In this document: one piece after another, positions 26,767 to 36,414 of the stretch
Layout of the letters: each line of letters opens with the position of its first letter
Position numbering within the stretch: position 1 is the stretch's first letter
Origin: Caballeronia grimmiae
GTDB lineage: Bacteria > Pseudomonadota > Gammaproteobacteria > Burkholderiales > Burkholderiaceae
NCBI RefSeq assembly: GCF_000698555.1
Contig: NZ_JFHE01000018.1
Location: 1 to 64,000 of the forward strand
DNA: 64,000 nt
Direction of reading: 5' to 3'
The notes under the pieces: generated by a model
Database searches by the model: none
What the model saw: the letters and a program-made list of their open reading frames with translations, nothing else
What the model was told of the DNA's origin: nothing
Program-made: the position numbers and the translations under genes

Positions 26767-27579
26767 ATGACTTCGACGAAACGCATTCCCAACGCGCTCA
26801 CCATCGCCGGTTCCGATTCGGGCGGCGGCGCGGGCATTCAGGCCGACCTCAAGGCGTTTTCCGCGCTCGGCGCATACGGCGCGAGCGTGATCACCGCGCT
26901 CACCGCGCAAAACACGCGCGGCGTGACGGCGGTCCATGCGCCCGATCCCGCCTTCGTCACGGCCCAGCTGGACGCGGTGTTCGACGACATTCGCGTCGAT
27001 GCGGTGAAGATCGGCATGCTGGCGAACGCGGGCATCGTCCGCGCGGTGGCGGATGCGCTGCGGCGGCATCGTCCGGTGCATGTCGTGCTCGACACCGTGA
27101 TGATCTCGAAGAGCAATCATGCGCTGCTCGCGCCGGAAGCCGTCGCCGCGCTGCGCGACGAACTGCTGCCGCTCGCAACGCTCGTCACGCCGAATCTGCC
27201 CGAAGCGGCGGCCTTACTCGGCGTCGAAGCCGCAAGCGATGAAGATGCGATGGTGCGCCAGGGCGAAGCGTTGCTTGCGGCGGGCGCGCGTGCGGTGCTG
27301 ATGAAGGGCGGGCATCTTACTTCTTCGGACAGCCCCGACTGGCTGATCGAGGCTTCGGGCGCGTTGCGGCTTTCCGGCGTGCGCGTCGCGCTGAAGAACA
27401 CGCACGGGACGGGCTGCACGCTGTCGTCGGCGATCGCGGCGCTGATCCCGCAAACCGACGATCTGGCGACCGCGACCGCCGAAGCGAAGCGTTATCTCAC
27501 CGGCGCGATCGAGGCGAGCGCGCGGCTCGACGTGGGCCATGGCGTCGGCCCGGTCCATCATTTTTACCGCTGGTGGTAA
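26767..27579 (+). CDS. thiD: Hydroxymethylpyrimidine/phosphomethylpyrimidine kinase ThiD (270 aa)
   Basis: Phosphorylates HMP and HMP-phosphate for ThiE. Signature TIAGSDSGGGAGIQADLKAF at the N-terminus; the ATP/anion-hole motif THGTGCTLSSAIAALI near residue 216. The ATG at 26767 is chosen. A TTG at 26755 overlapping the thiE stop is a possible alternative that would couple translation. It ends the lplT-thiMED transcript, 18 bp from the convergent DUF1853 gene. Confidence 0.95.
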   Translation: MTSTKRIPNALTIAGSDSGGGAGIQADLKAFSALGAYGASVITALTAQNTRGVTAVHAPDPAFVTAQLDAVFDDIRVDAVKIGMLANAGIVRAVADALRRHRPVHVVLDTVMISKSNHALLAPEAVAALRDELLPLATLVTPNLPEAAALLGVEAASDEDAMVRQGEALLAAGARAVLMKGGHLTSSDSPDWLIEASGALRLSGVRVALKNTHGTGCTLSSAIAALIPQTDDLATATAEAKRYLTGAIEASARLDVGHGVGPVHHFYRWW

Positions 27580-27597
27580 GCGCCGGGTCCGCGCCGA

Positions 27598-28554
27598 CTA
27601 CAGCGCCGACGCCGCGAACGCCCGCGCCCGCTCCGGCCAGTCGTCCGGCACGATGAACCCGCGCGATTCCTCCGTCCATCCGCCCGCGCCGTCGCGGACG
27701 TAGGACGCCACCATCGTCGGCGCCACGGCGGCCTGCAAGGACGCGTGAATCGCGGCGGCTTCGGCCATCAGCGATTCCGCCTCGCCGGCTTGCAGGCGGC
27801 GCGATGCGAGCCACGCGAGGCGCGGTTGCACGACCCACGCGCGGGCATCGTCGATTGCTTGGTGCCCCGCCCGCCATTCCGACGCCGTCAGCCACCAGCC
27901 GCGCACATGCCGCTCGCCGATTTCGGGTGCGGGGATCACGGAATCGTCGTGATAGAACAGCCGGCCCTTGATGAATAACTGCGCGTCCCACGGACCATCG
28001 AGCTTAAGCGCCGCGAATTCCGCACGCGTGGTCAGCGCGAGCTGATGCGTGAGCAGCCGTCCATATTTCAAATCGAAGCGGTCCTGCAGATTCGGCCCGA
28101 CGTAATCGGACAGGCGCGCCGTCGCCGACGCGCCATCCCCGATATGCAGGTAAAACTTCACGGCGAGCTCCCAATGCACGCGCGCGCCGTCGGCCGTTTC
28201 GAGCAGAAAGTCACATTCGCCGATGGTGCGCCGCTGCTGCCTGAGCGGGACGTTCGCCGCAACGAGACGCGCGGCGGGACCGTGCGCCAGGAAGAATTCG
28301 AGCAGGCTCTCCGCATAGATGCCGAGGCGCGTGGACCTGGGATTGCGTGACCGGACGTGCAACGGATCGGGCGCGGCGTCGAGCGTGTGCAACCAGGCGA
28401 GCGTGGCCTCGCGCTCCGCGGACGATGCAAACGGCTGAGCGAGTTTCGCGCCGGCTTGGTCGACGCGCAGGAGATCGGGCGCGAAAAGCAGCCACGCCAG
28501 GTCACGCACGGTCGCGTCCTCGAATCGATCGACAAGACGCGACAGATCGCTCAT
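27598..28554 (-). CDS. DUF1853 family protein, possible PD-(D/E)XK-like nuclease (318 aa)
   Basis: A soluble protein of unknown function that I place in DUF1853. The conserved core is EFFLAHGP, then GECDFLLE (E113, D115), then HWELAVKFYLH (E129, K133). An Asp on a strand followed about 14 residues later by Glu and Lys on the next strand is the arrangement of PD-(D/E)XK nucleases, although the Glu-Lys spacing is unusual. The C-terminal half is Trp/Arg-rich. The start ATG overlaps the udg stop as ATGA, so it is translated with the uracil-DNA glycosylase. Nuclease activity is inference. Confidence 0.8.
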   Translation of the reverse strand: MSDLSRLVDRFEDATVRDLAWLLFAPDLLRVDQAGAKLAQPFASSAEREATLAWLHTLDAAPDPLHVRSRNPRSTRLGIYAESLLEFFLAHGPAARLVAANVPLRQQRRTIGECDFLLETADGARVHWELAVKFYLHIGDGASATARLSDYVGPNLQDRFDLKYGRLLTHQLALTTRAEFAALKLDGPWDAQLFIKGRLFYHDDSVIPAPEIGERHVRGWWLTASEWRAGHQAIDDARAWVVQPRLAWLASRRLQAGEAESLMAEAAAIHASLQAAVAPTMVASYVRDGAGGWTEESRGFIVPDDWPERARAFAASAL

Positions 28555-29714
28555 CCCCGCGCGCCCTTTTCTGCTCCGGGTTCCACGCCGAGTGCGGCGA
28601 GCGCTTCCTGATGGGTTTTGCGCGCAAGGCACAGATCGGCCCAGGCCTTCGCCTTGTCGGGCAGGCTGCGCAGCAAATACGCCGGGTGATACGTGACGAC
28701 GACCGGCACCCCGCGATATTCGTGAACGCGCCCGCGCAGCGACGCGATGCTGCCGTCGCTCTTCAACAGGCTCTGCGCGGCGAAACGCCCGAGTGCGACG
28801 ATCACTTTCGGCTTCACCAGTTCGACCTGACGCTGGAGATACGGCTCGCAGCGCGCGACTTCGTCCGGTTCGGGATTGCGGTTGCCGGGCGGCCGGCACT
28901 TGATCACGTTGGCGATGTAGACATTCGATTCACGCGACAGCGCGAGCGAACGCAACATGTTGTCGAGCAGCTTGCCCGCCTGCCCGACGAACGGCTCGCC
29001 CTGCTTGTCCTCGTTCTCGCCGGGCGCTTCGCCAATCAGCATCCAGTCCGCCTCGCGGTCGCCGACGCCGAAGACCGCGTTCGTGCGGCGCTCGCAGAGG
29101 CGGCATCGTTCGCAGTTCGAGACGCGCTCCGCGAGCGTGTCCCAGTCGAGCGTATGGATGTCGTCGGCGGCGTCCGGCGCGACGGGCGGCTCGATAGAGG
29201 GCGCGTCGTCAGTCCAGGGGAGATCGTCGTAGGCTTCAAAGGGCGGCGCGTCGAAGTCTTGCGGCGTGGCATCGAACCGTGGCGAGACGGACGATTGCCG
29301 CGCTGACGGCGCAGCTTCGAGTGTGCGCGGTTCGTTCGTTGTCGATTCGCGTTGCGGCGTTAACGGCGATTCGACGTCGCGTGCGTCCGGCAACGGCGCG
29401 GCTGATGTCTGTCCGGTCGTTCGCGCCGAGACACTGCCGACCGTGGCGCGCGACTGATCCGAGCCGGTCGCATCGGCCGATTCGTTCGGCGCGGCCTGCT
29501 CGTGCGCTGCCGCCGCAGCTTGCGCATTCACCGGCATGTCGCGCAACGCCGGAGCCGGCGCGGCTACCGCAGCTTGCGCATCCGCCGAGGTTTCGTGCAA
29601 CGCCGAAGCCGTAGTCTGCGCCGTGTCAGCGCGGGCCGGACTCTCGCCCGACCGCCGCCGCACCCAGACCGGCCCGAATCCCAACTCCTCGATCAGCAAT
29701 TCATCCAGCGCCAT
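28551..29714 (-). CDS. Uracil-DNA glycosylase, family 4 (4Fe-4S type), with long disordered insert (387 aa)
   Basis: Excises uracil from DNA. The C-terminal ~200 residues hold the fold: [4Fe-4S] cysteines in [17 protein letters not shown] and ARCEPYL; the active-site GEAPGENED; and HPAYLLR. The first ~25 residues ([20 protein letters not shown]) are separated from it by about 160 residues of Ala/Ser/Thr/Pro-rich low-complexity sequence with partly repeated [22 protein letters not shown] units. Family 4 enzymes are usually near 200-250 aa, so the insert is exceptional. The ATG at 29714 has AAGGAG 7 bases upstream. The first 14 bases overlap the rimI end. Confidence 0.92.
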   Translation of the reverse strand: MALDELLIEELGFGPVWVRRRSGESPARADTAQTTASALHETSADAQAAVAAPAPALRDMPVNAQAAAAAHEQAAPNESADATGSDQSRATVGSVSARTTGQTSAAPLPDARDVESPLTPQRESTTNEPRTLEAAPSARQSSVSPRFDATPQDFDAPPFEAYDDLPWTDDAPSIEPPVAPDAADDIHTLDWDTLAERVSNCERCRLCERRTNAVFGVGDREADWMLIGEAPGENEDKQGEPFVGQAGKLLDNMLRSLALSRESNVYIANVIKCRPPGNRNPEPDEVARCEPYLQRQVELVKPKVIVALGRFAAQSLLKSDGSIASLRGRVHEYRGVPVVVTYHPAYLLRSLPDKAKAWADLCLARKTHQEALAALGVEPGAEKGARG

Positions 29715-30192
29715 GCGCACTCTCCTTGAACGAAAGACGCATGACGATTGCGTCCTCGCGCGACCGATGCCGCGCGGGATAGTAATTCTTGCGACGCCCG
29801 ATGGCCGTGAAGCCGAAGCGTTCGTAAAGCTGAATCGCCCGGGGATTCGACGGCCGCACTTCGAGCAGCATGCCGTCCAGCTTCTCGGCGTGCGCGATGC
29901 GCACCGCCTCGCGCAGCAGCGTCAATCCCGCGCCCGCACCCTGGGCCGCCGGCGCGACGCACAGATTGAGCAAGTGCATTTCATCGACGACCGGCATCAG
30001 CACGCAATAGCCGACGAGCGTTCCCGTTACATGACGAAGGCATACGCCGTAATAACCGTTGCGCAAGGAATCCTGGAAATTGCCGCGACTCCAGGGAAAC
30101 TCGTAGGCGAGTCGCTCGACGGCGGCGACTTCGTCGAGATCGGCTTCGGTCATCGGCGTCAGATACCGATCCGCGAGCAGCACGCCGCTCAC
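29701..30192 (-). CDS. rimI: Ribosomal protein S18 alanine N-acetyltransferase RimI (163 aa)
   Basis: A GNAT acetyltransferase. Acetyl-CoA binding motif A is visible as LCVAPAAQGAGAGLTLL, and the C-terminal RAIQLYERFGFTAIGRRKNYYP is typical of RimI. It starts with GTG at 30192, overlapping the tsaB stop as GTGA. The tsaB-rimI pairing is widespread and supports the name. It may acetylate other N-termini as well. Confidence 0.93.
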   Translation of the reverse strand: MSGVLLADRYLTPMTEADLDEVAAVERLAYEFPWSRGNFQDSLRNGYYGVCLRHVTGTLVGYCVLMPVVDEMHLLNLCVAPAAQGAGAGLTLLREAVRIAHAEKLDGMLLEVRPSNPRAIQLYERFGFTAIGRRKNYYPARHRSREDAIVMRLSFKESAHGAG

Positions 30193-31001
30193 CGGAGCGC
30201 CTCCTCGCGGGCGGCGTCGGCGTCGCGCTTGCCTGCGGCAGCGCGCGCTTCCGTCCGCTCGGCCGTCGTCTGCGCGACCTTGTTGCGCACATAGTCGGGC
30301 GCGGCCAGTTCCGGCGCGACCGCACGCCCGGCGCGCAACGCGCGCAAGCCCAGCAGCGCGACCGGCAATGCGTGAGGCAACGCGTTCCGGTCGACATGCG
30401 CGGCGGCGGCGAGCGCCGGCAGACGGTCACCGAAAGCCGCGGCCGCGTTGCCCGCGAGCGCGAACGGCGCATCGGGGAGCGGCAGCGCGGCGGGAGCATC
30501 GAGCGATGCCGGATGCACGACGCGCCAGTCGGCGGTATCGGCGTCGAATGCGTAGTCGGCCCAGTACACCTCGTCCATCCGCGCGTCGAGGGCCGCGAGC
30601 ACACGCGGCGGCAGCGACGGATCGGCGAGGCGCGCGGCTTCCGCGCACGCGAGCAGCGTGCTGACCGGCACCACCGGCACGTTCAGCCCGAACGCCAGCC
30701 CTTGCGCTACGCCCGTCGCGGTACGAAGGCCGGTGAAGGAGCCCGGCCCCGCGCCGAACGCGATCGCGCTGCAATCGGCCAGAGCGAGGCCGGCTTCATC
30801 GAGCAACTCGCGCACGGCCGGCAAAAGGCGCGTGCTGGATACCGCGCCGGTGGCTTCATGGCGGAACCAGACGCGCGTATCGCCGCTTTCATAGTGAGGC
30901 GCGGATCGGGCGGGATGCTGCGCGGCGGGATCGTCGAGCAGCAGCGCGACGGAGCAAAATTCCGTCGACGTATCGAGAGCGAGCAGGATGGTGCGGGTCA
31001 T
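30189..31001 (-). CDS. tsaB: tRNA threonylcarbamoyladenosine modification protein TsaB (270 aa)
   Basis: The scaffold partner of TsaD in making t6A37 in ANN-decoding tRNAs. An ASKHA-fold N-terminal lobe with LALDTSTEFCSVAL, then SSTRLLPAVRELLDEAG and the conserved GAGPGSFTGLRTATGVAQGLA. The ATG at 31001 is the conserved start; the open frame further upstream crosses the divergent promoter region. It is the first gene of the tsaB-rimI-udg-DUF1853 operon. Confidence 0.95.
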   Translation of the reverse strand: MTRTILLALDTSTEFCSVALLLDDPAAQHPARSAPHYESGDTRVWFRHEATGAVSSTRLLPAVRELLDEAGLALADCSAIAFGAGPGSFTGLRTATGVAQGLAFGLNVPVVPVSTLLACAEAARLADPSLPPRVLAALDARMDEVYWADYAFDADTADWRVVHPASLDAPAALPLPDAPFALAGNAAAAFGDRLPALAAAAHVDRNALPHALPVALLGLRALRAGRAVAPELAAPDYVRNKVAQTTAERTEARAAAGKRDADAAREEALR

Positions 31002-31145
31002 GGCCGGTATTGTAATGCGGGACGGGCCATGCTTTCGCACGATGCTTGCGGTCGAACCCTCCCCGATTCGAGGAAAGCCTCGACAGGCGAAGCGCGTATC
31101 GCTTGCTAAGATCGTCGGCCCATTACGATGCACAGGACACGACGC

Positions 31146-31415
31146 ATGACCGACATCGACCAGCAATTCGCCCAGGCTCAAATCGACGTGAAAGAACTGC
31201 CCGAGCGCCTCGGCAATCTGACGCTCCTGCGGCTCTATGCGCTTTTCAAGCAGGCGAGCATCGGCGACGTGCAAGGCGAAAAACCCGGTTTCACCGACAT
31301 CGCCGGGAAATACAAATACGAAGCGTGGTCCGCGCTGAAAGGCACGCCCGCCGATACAGCCAAGCAGCACTACGTCGAACTTGTCGAGTCGCTCAGGCGC
31401 GGCGAAGCAAGCTAA
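31146..31415 (+). CDS. Acyl-CoA-binding protein (89 aa)
   Basis: A small four-helix protein that sequesters medium to long acyl-CoA esters. The ACBP signature is complete: LRLYALFKQASIGDV with the conserved Tyr and Lys, then KYKYEAWSALKG. Length is that of free-standing ACBPs. The ATG at 31146 is chosen (MTDIDQQFAQ). It is divergent from tsaB. Confidence 0.95.
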   Translation: MTDIDQQFAQAQIDVKELPERLGNLTLLRLYALFKQASIGDVQGEKPGFTDIAGKYKYEAWSALKGTPADTAKQHYVELVESLRRGEAS

Positions 31416-31851
31416 CGCAGGCGCGCTGGCGTCCCCGCCGTCGATGCCCTTCGATGGCGCGGGAATGCGTCAATATGTGGCGCGGTGCAGCAAATTCCGT
31501 TATACTAGCGTTTCAGCAGCGTGACTGTCGTTTGCATGTATAAAGCATGCGGCGCTCATGAATGCCGCTTCGTAGCGTTTTGCTCCAATCCAGTTTAGAA
31601 ACTGTCCCTTCCCTGCTAGGCCGCAGCGCAATTTGCGCGCTGTTTGTTCCGCGGCCCGTCATGCATCAGGCTGACGTCAGTGCTCCTCGAGCCTGCCGTA
31701 TCCGATACAGCTTCTAACAACATTACTCGCCTTCTTTTTGCGCGAGTTGCCCCCGTTTTTCGATTTGCTCGCTGTTTCTTCGCTCGCTGAATCCAACGAC
31801 TTGGGTATGCCGATTGGCGCCGACGCCTTATCTTCCGTTTCAAGGATCGAC
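31416..31851 (+). promoter_or_regulatory. Long structured 5' leader and promoter of the DEAD-box helicase gene
   Basis: A TATACT at 31501-31506 is a good -10 box with only a weak -35 (TGGCGC, 17-bp spacing). A start near 31513 gives a leader of about 340 nt. The leader contains a nested hairpin (GGCCGC at 31619-31624 with GCGGCC at 31651-31656, enclosing AGCGC/GCGCT) and T/C-rich stretches. No credible gene lies within. Long leaders of this sort are known upstream of cold-shock and RNA-helicase genes in other proteobacteria; regulation here is inference. Confidence 0.5.
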
Positions 31852-33477
31852 ATGACTTCGAGTATTACCCCTAGCCCGTTGGACAACATCGCAGCACAGA
31901 CGCTCGGCACCGCCCCTATCGTGGACGCAGTTGCAGCCGCAGCAGTCGCAGCCCCGGCCGTCGAAGCGCCCGCCGGCCCGACTTTCGAATCGCTCGGCCT
32001 TTCCGCCGACATCATCACCGCGCTGACCGCCGCTGGCTATCAGTCGCCGACGCCCGTGCAGCAGCGCGCGATTCCCGCCGCGCTCGCCGGCCGCGACCTG
32101 CTCGTCTCGAGCCCAACGGGCTCCGGCAAGACCGCGGCGTTCATGCTGCCGGCCATCGAAAAATTCTCGCAACTCGAAAAGCTCCAGGCGCAAGAACCGC
32201 GTCAGCCGCGCGATCCGAACGCGCGTCCGGGCCGCCGTCCGCAGCCGGTCGCACGTCCGCAACTGCTCGTGCTCACGCCGACGCGCGAACTCGCGATGCA
32301 AGTTTCCGCCGCCGCGACCACGTATGGCCGTCACCTGCGCCGTCTGCGCACGGTGAGCATTCTGGGCGGCGTCGCGTATGGCCAGCAATTGATGCTGCTC
32401 GCGAAGAACCCCGAAATTCTCGTGGCGACGCCGGGCCGTCTCATCGACCATCTGGAACGCGGCCGCATCGACCTGTCGAACCTCAACATGCTCGTGCTCG
32501 ACGAAGCCGACCGCATGCTCGACATGGGCTTCATCGAAGACATCGAGACGATCGTCGCCGCTACGCCGGCCACGCGTCAGACGCTGCTCTTCTCCGCGAC
32601 CATCGACGGCAAGATTTCGTCGCTGACGGGCCGTCTGCTGAAGGACCCGGAACGTATCGAGATCGTGCAGAAGCTCGAAGCGCGCAACAACATCGCGCAG
32701 ACCGTGCATTACGTCGATGACCGCGATCACAAGGATCGCCTGCTCGACCACCTCTTGCGCGATTCGGAGCTGGATCAGGCTATCGTCTTCACCGCGACGA
32801 AGAGCGACGCCGACCTCATCGCCAATCGTCTCGCCGGCGCCGGTTTCGAATCGGCTGCGCTGCACGGCGATCTGCCGCAAGGCGCGCGCAATCGCACGAT
32901 TCGCGCACTGCGCGAGCGTCGCGTGCGCGTGCTGGTCGCGACGGATGTCGCCGCGCGCGGTATCGACATCCCCGGCATTACGCACGTCTTCAACTACGAC
33001 CTGCCGAAGTTCGCGGAAGACTACGTGCACCGCATCGGCCGTACGGGCCGCGCGGGACGCAGCGGCACGGCCGTGAGCCTCGTGCACCACGCGGAAACCG
33101 GTGCGCTCAAGCGCATCGAGCGCTTCGTGCGTGCACCGCTGCCGGTGAACGTCGTGGTCGGTTTCGAGCCGCGCAAGTCAGCGCCGAAGGGCGGTTTCGG
33201 CGGCCGTGGACGTCCGGCCGGCGGTAACAGCGGACGCCGCTTCGGCAGCGGCAGCAGCAACGGCGGTGGCCGCGGCTACGGTGCGAGCAACGCCAGCGGC
33301 TACGGCAACAAGTCGAACACGGGTTCGCGTGACGGCGGCGGCTATCGTGGCGCGAGCACCGGCGGCGACGCCGAAGGCGGCTATCGCGGTGGCAACCGTG
33401 ACGGTGGTTTCGGCCAGCGTGACGGCTACAGCGCACGCCGCAACGACGGCCCGCGCGCACCGCGTCGCGGCAACTGA
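31852..33477 (+). CDS. rhlE: DEAD-box RNA helicase, RhlE type (541 aa)
   Basis: An ATP-dependent RNA helicase acting in RNA decay or ribosome assembly. An Ala/Pro-rich N-terminal tail of about 40 residues precedes the Q motif (FESLGL, QSPTPVQQRAIP), motif I SPTGSGKT (87-94), DEAD (LVLDEADRMLDMGF), SAT (LFSATIDGK) and HRIGRTGRAGRSG. The last ~105 residues (437-541) are Gly/Arg/Asn/Ser-rich with RGG-like units, an RNA-binding tail. The ATG at 31852 has AAGGA 6 bases upstream. The RhlE subtype is inferred from layout. Confidence 0.92.
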   Translation: MTSSITPSPLDNIAAQTLGTAPIVDAVAAAAVAAPAVEAPAGPTFESLGLSADIITALTAAGYQSPTPVQQRAIPAALAGRDLLVSSPTGSGKTAAFMLPAIEKFSQLEKLQAQEPRQPRDPNARPGRRPQPVARPQLLVLTPTRELAMQVSAAATTYGRHLRRLRTVSILGGVAYGQQLMLLAKNPEILVATPGRLIDHLERGRIDLSNLNMLVLDEADRMLDMGFIEDIETIVAATPATRQTLLFSATIDGKISSLTGRLLKDPERIEIVQKLEARNNIAQTVHYVDDRDHKDRLLDHLLRDSELDQAIVFTATKSDADLIANRLAGAGFESAALHGDLPQGARNRTIRALRERRVRVLVATDVAARGIDIPGITHVFNYDLPKFAEDYVHRIGRTGRAGRSGTAVSLVHHAETGALKRIERFVRAPLPVNVVVGFEPRKSAPKGGFGGRGRPAGGNSGRRFGSGSSNGGGRGYGASNASGYGNKSNTGSRDGGGYRGASTGGDAEGGYRGGNRDGGFGQRDGYSARRNDGPRAPRRGN

Positions 33478-33534
33478 TCGTTGACGACGTAAAGCCGAGG
33501 TGGCGTCAGACGCCGCCTCGCGCTGCAAGACAAG

Positions 33535-33565
33535 AAAACCGATGCCTCGCGCATCGGTTTTTTTT
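33535..33565 (+). terminator. Rho-independent terminator after the helicase gene
   Basis: Stem AACCGATGC with GCATCGGTT (33537-33545 and 33551-33559) and a continuous T-tract. A second hairpin, GAGGTGGCGT with ACGCCGCCTC at about 33497-33519, lies just before it. Confidence 0.93.
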
Positions 33566-33882
33566 CGCCCGTCGTCACATTTCACGATGCGCAACGGCTT
33601 TTTGTTTCGCAAAAGTTTTGCTGCGCGGCACAACCGTAGAACTTGCAGCATGGGAAAAGGCGTTTCTCAATGCAAAATGCGCGTCGTAACTAATTGTTTA
33701 TTCAGCGAATCTTTCCTACCCGATTTCTCCCGAGAACGCTGTCTCCTATCGTTGCACTCGCTTAGACTCTTATATAAGAGTTGAGCAAACGCAGACCGCC
33801 ACGCCGGCGCCTCACTGCTCCAGTTCGCGAGAAGCATCGATAGATCCAGTTCGTCGTACAGCCAATCTCAAGGAGAAACGCC
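33566..33882 (+). promoter_or_regulatory. aceA upstream region
   Basis: A 317-bp AT-richer stretch with no credible gene. It holds the palindrome at 33766-33781 and a leader of about 100 bp. AAGGAG lies 7 bases before the aceA ATG. Confidence 0.6.
33766..33781. promoter_or_regulatory. 16-bp perfect palindrome, probable operator of aceA
   Basis: ACTCTTATATAAGAGT is a perfect dyad about 100 bp upstream of the isocitrate lyase start codon. It is AT-centred and lacks hairpin-terminator features, which fits a dimeric regulator site. TATATAAG could also contribute a -10 element. Confidence 0.55.
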
Positions 33883-35190
<1,308 letters not shown>

Positions 35191-35229
35191 TAGCGGATGA
35201 CAGGTTGAATCAGGGAGAGCGGTGAAAGC

Positions 35230-35275
35230 AGCGGCGGTTGCGGCGCGTGGTCGGAAGCGCGTCGCGGCCGCCGCT
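35230..35275. terminator. Long hairpin between convergent aceA and usp genes
   Basis: An 18-bp stem (35230-35247 with 35258-35275), continuous if G-T pairs are allowed, closes a 10-nt loop. No T-tract follows, so it may act as an mRNA-end stabiliser or a weak bidirectional terminator. Confidence 0.5.
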
Positions 35276-35283
35276 CGACGACA

Positions 35284-35718
35284 TCATCGGTACACGATGA
35301 CCGGAATCTTGGTATGCGTGAGCACGCGCTGGGTTTCGCTGCCGATCAGCAGACTTCCGAGCCCGCGACGGCCGTGCGAAGCCATCAGGATCACGTCGCA
35401 GCCGTTCTGTTCTGCCGCGTCGATGATGCCGATGTACGGCGCGGCTTCGATGCTCGTCACGCTCGCACACGGAACGCCGGCGCTTTCAGCCGCGCGTTCG
35501 ACGGCGCGCAGGTGTTCGCGCGCTTCGCGATCGGCGCGGGCGTGGAAGTCGTCGGGCGGCTCGACGGCGACATCGGCGAACGGGGAGTATGGATACTGCG
35601 GCAGGCACGCGTACGCGGTGATGCGTGCGCCGACGGACTGCGCGAGATCGATGGCGCCGTCGATGGCTTTCTGCGACAGCTCGGAGCCGTCGGTCGGTAC
35701 GAGGATGTGCTTGAACAT
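35284..35718 (-). CDS. Universal stress protein, UspA family (144 aa)
   Basis: A single Usp domain. The N-terminal HILVPTDGSELSQKAID and the ATP-binding loop HGRRGLGSLLIGSET (G-2x-G-9x-G-S) are intact, so it is of the nucleotide-binding class. AAGGAGGAC lies just before the ATG at 35718. It is convergent with aceA, suggesting a stress or starvation context but not a shared transcript. Confidence 0.95.
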   Translation of the reverse strand: MFKHILVPTDGSELSQKAIDGAIDLAQSVGARITAYACLPQYPYSPFADVAVEPPDDFHARADREAREHLRAVERAAESAGVPCASVTSIEAAPYIGIIDAAEQNGCDVILMASHGRRGLGSLLIGSETQRVLTHTKIPVIVYR

Positions 35719-36414
35719 GGCGTCCTCCTTCGGAACGTCGGGGCACGGTTCAATTGTAGTCAGGCAGGGGACCGCGCGACAGGTTCATATGCGTTGGCCG
35801 GTGCGACGCAGGGGGCTGTGCCTGAACGCCTTCGCTTTCGAACCGGTGTTTGTTGAAATGGACAAGCGCCAATGGGAGAGATCGGCTAGCTGAATCCATC
35901 GCGAAGAGAAGGGATCGATTGCGAGAAATCGGCGCCTGCCGTGCGTTGGACGCGCGCCAGCGTCGGCGCGCGCCGCTTGGCCGGGGACTTATCGAACGGA
36001 ATTGATCGACGCTGCGCGTCGCCGTGTTTTCGATAACGACGCAGCACGAACAGGTCGAAGCGATTCACGATCTGTTCGACGGCCTCGTGCACATCCAGCG
36101 AGGCTTTCGCGATGACCGCGCGCAGAACGTCCAACTTGCGCCGTAATGCAGTCGTCGAGCGCGTCTTTAGTCACTTGCAGGCGCGTGTAGCGCGAACCGC
36201 TTTCTACCATCGCGGCCTGAGCGGATCGGCAAGCCAAGCAGGACCAGTTCCAAGCGCGCCGCGATTGCATGACTTTTGCCGTTCGAAATCGCAGACGCCA
36301 GCAAGCACGCAATCAGCAAACCTAGCCCAATGCGTCGACCTTCAGTCTGCCGATAGGATTCCGTAGCAATTCCGCTGACCGAGAAGCCAGATCCACCCTC
36401 CTCACCCGGACAAC
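35719..36414 (-). pseudogene. Gene-poor region with possible decayed small gene
   Basis: About 700 bp with no intact convincing gene. On the minus strand between about 36340 and 35990 three short coding-like stretches occur in successive frames. First is a signal-peptide-like LGLLIACLLASAISNG; then SRYTRLQVTKDALDDCIT; then KLDVLRAVIAKASLDVHEAV followed by EQIVNRFDLFVLRRY. Read together they could be the remnant of one small secreted protein broken by frameshifts. A start for the third piece alone would be TTG at 36134. Codon use is plausible but the evidence is weak. Confidence 0.3.

Noticed and set aside
33500..33784. 94-codon plus-strand frame between the helicase and aceA genes
   Set aside because: It begins inside the helicase terminator region and runs through the aceA palindrome. 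It has no ribosome site or plausible protein features.
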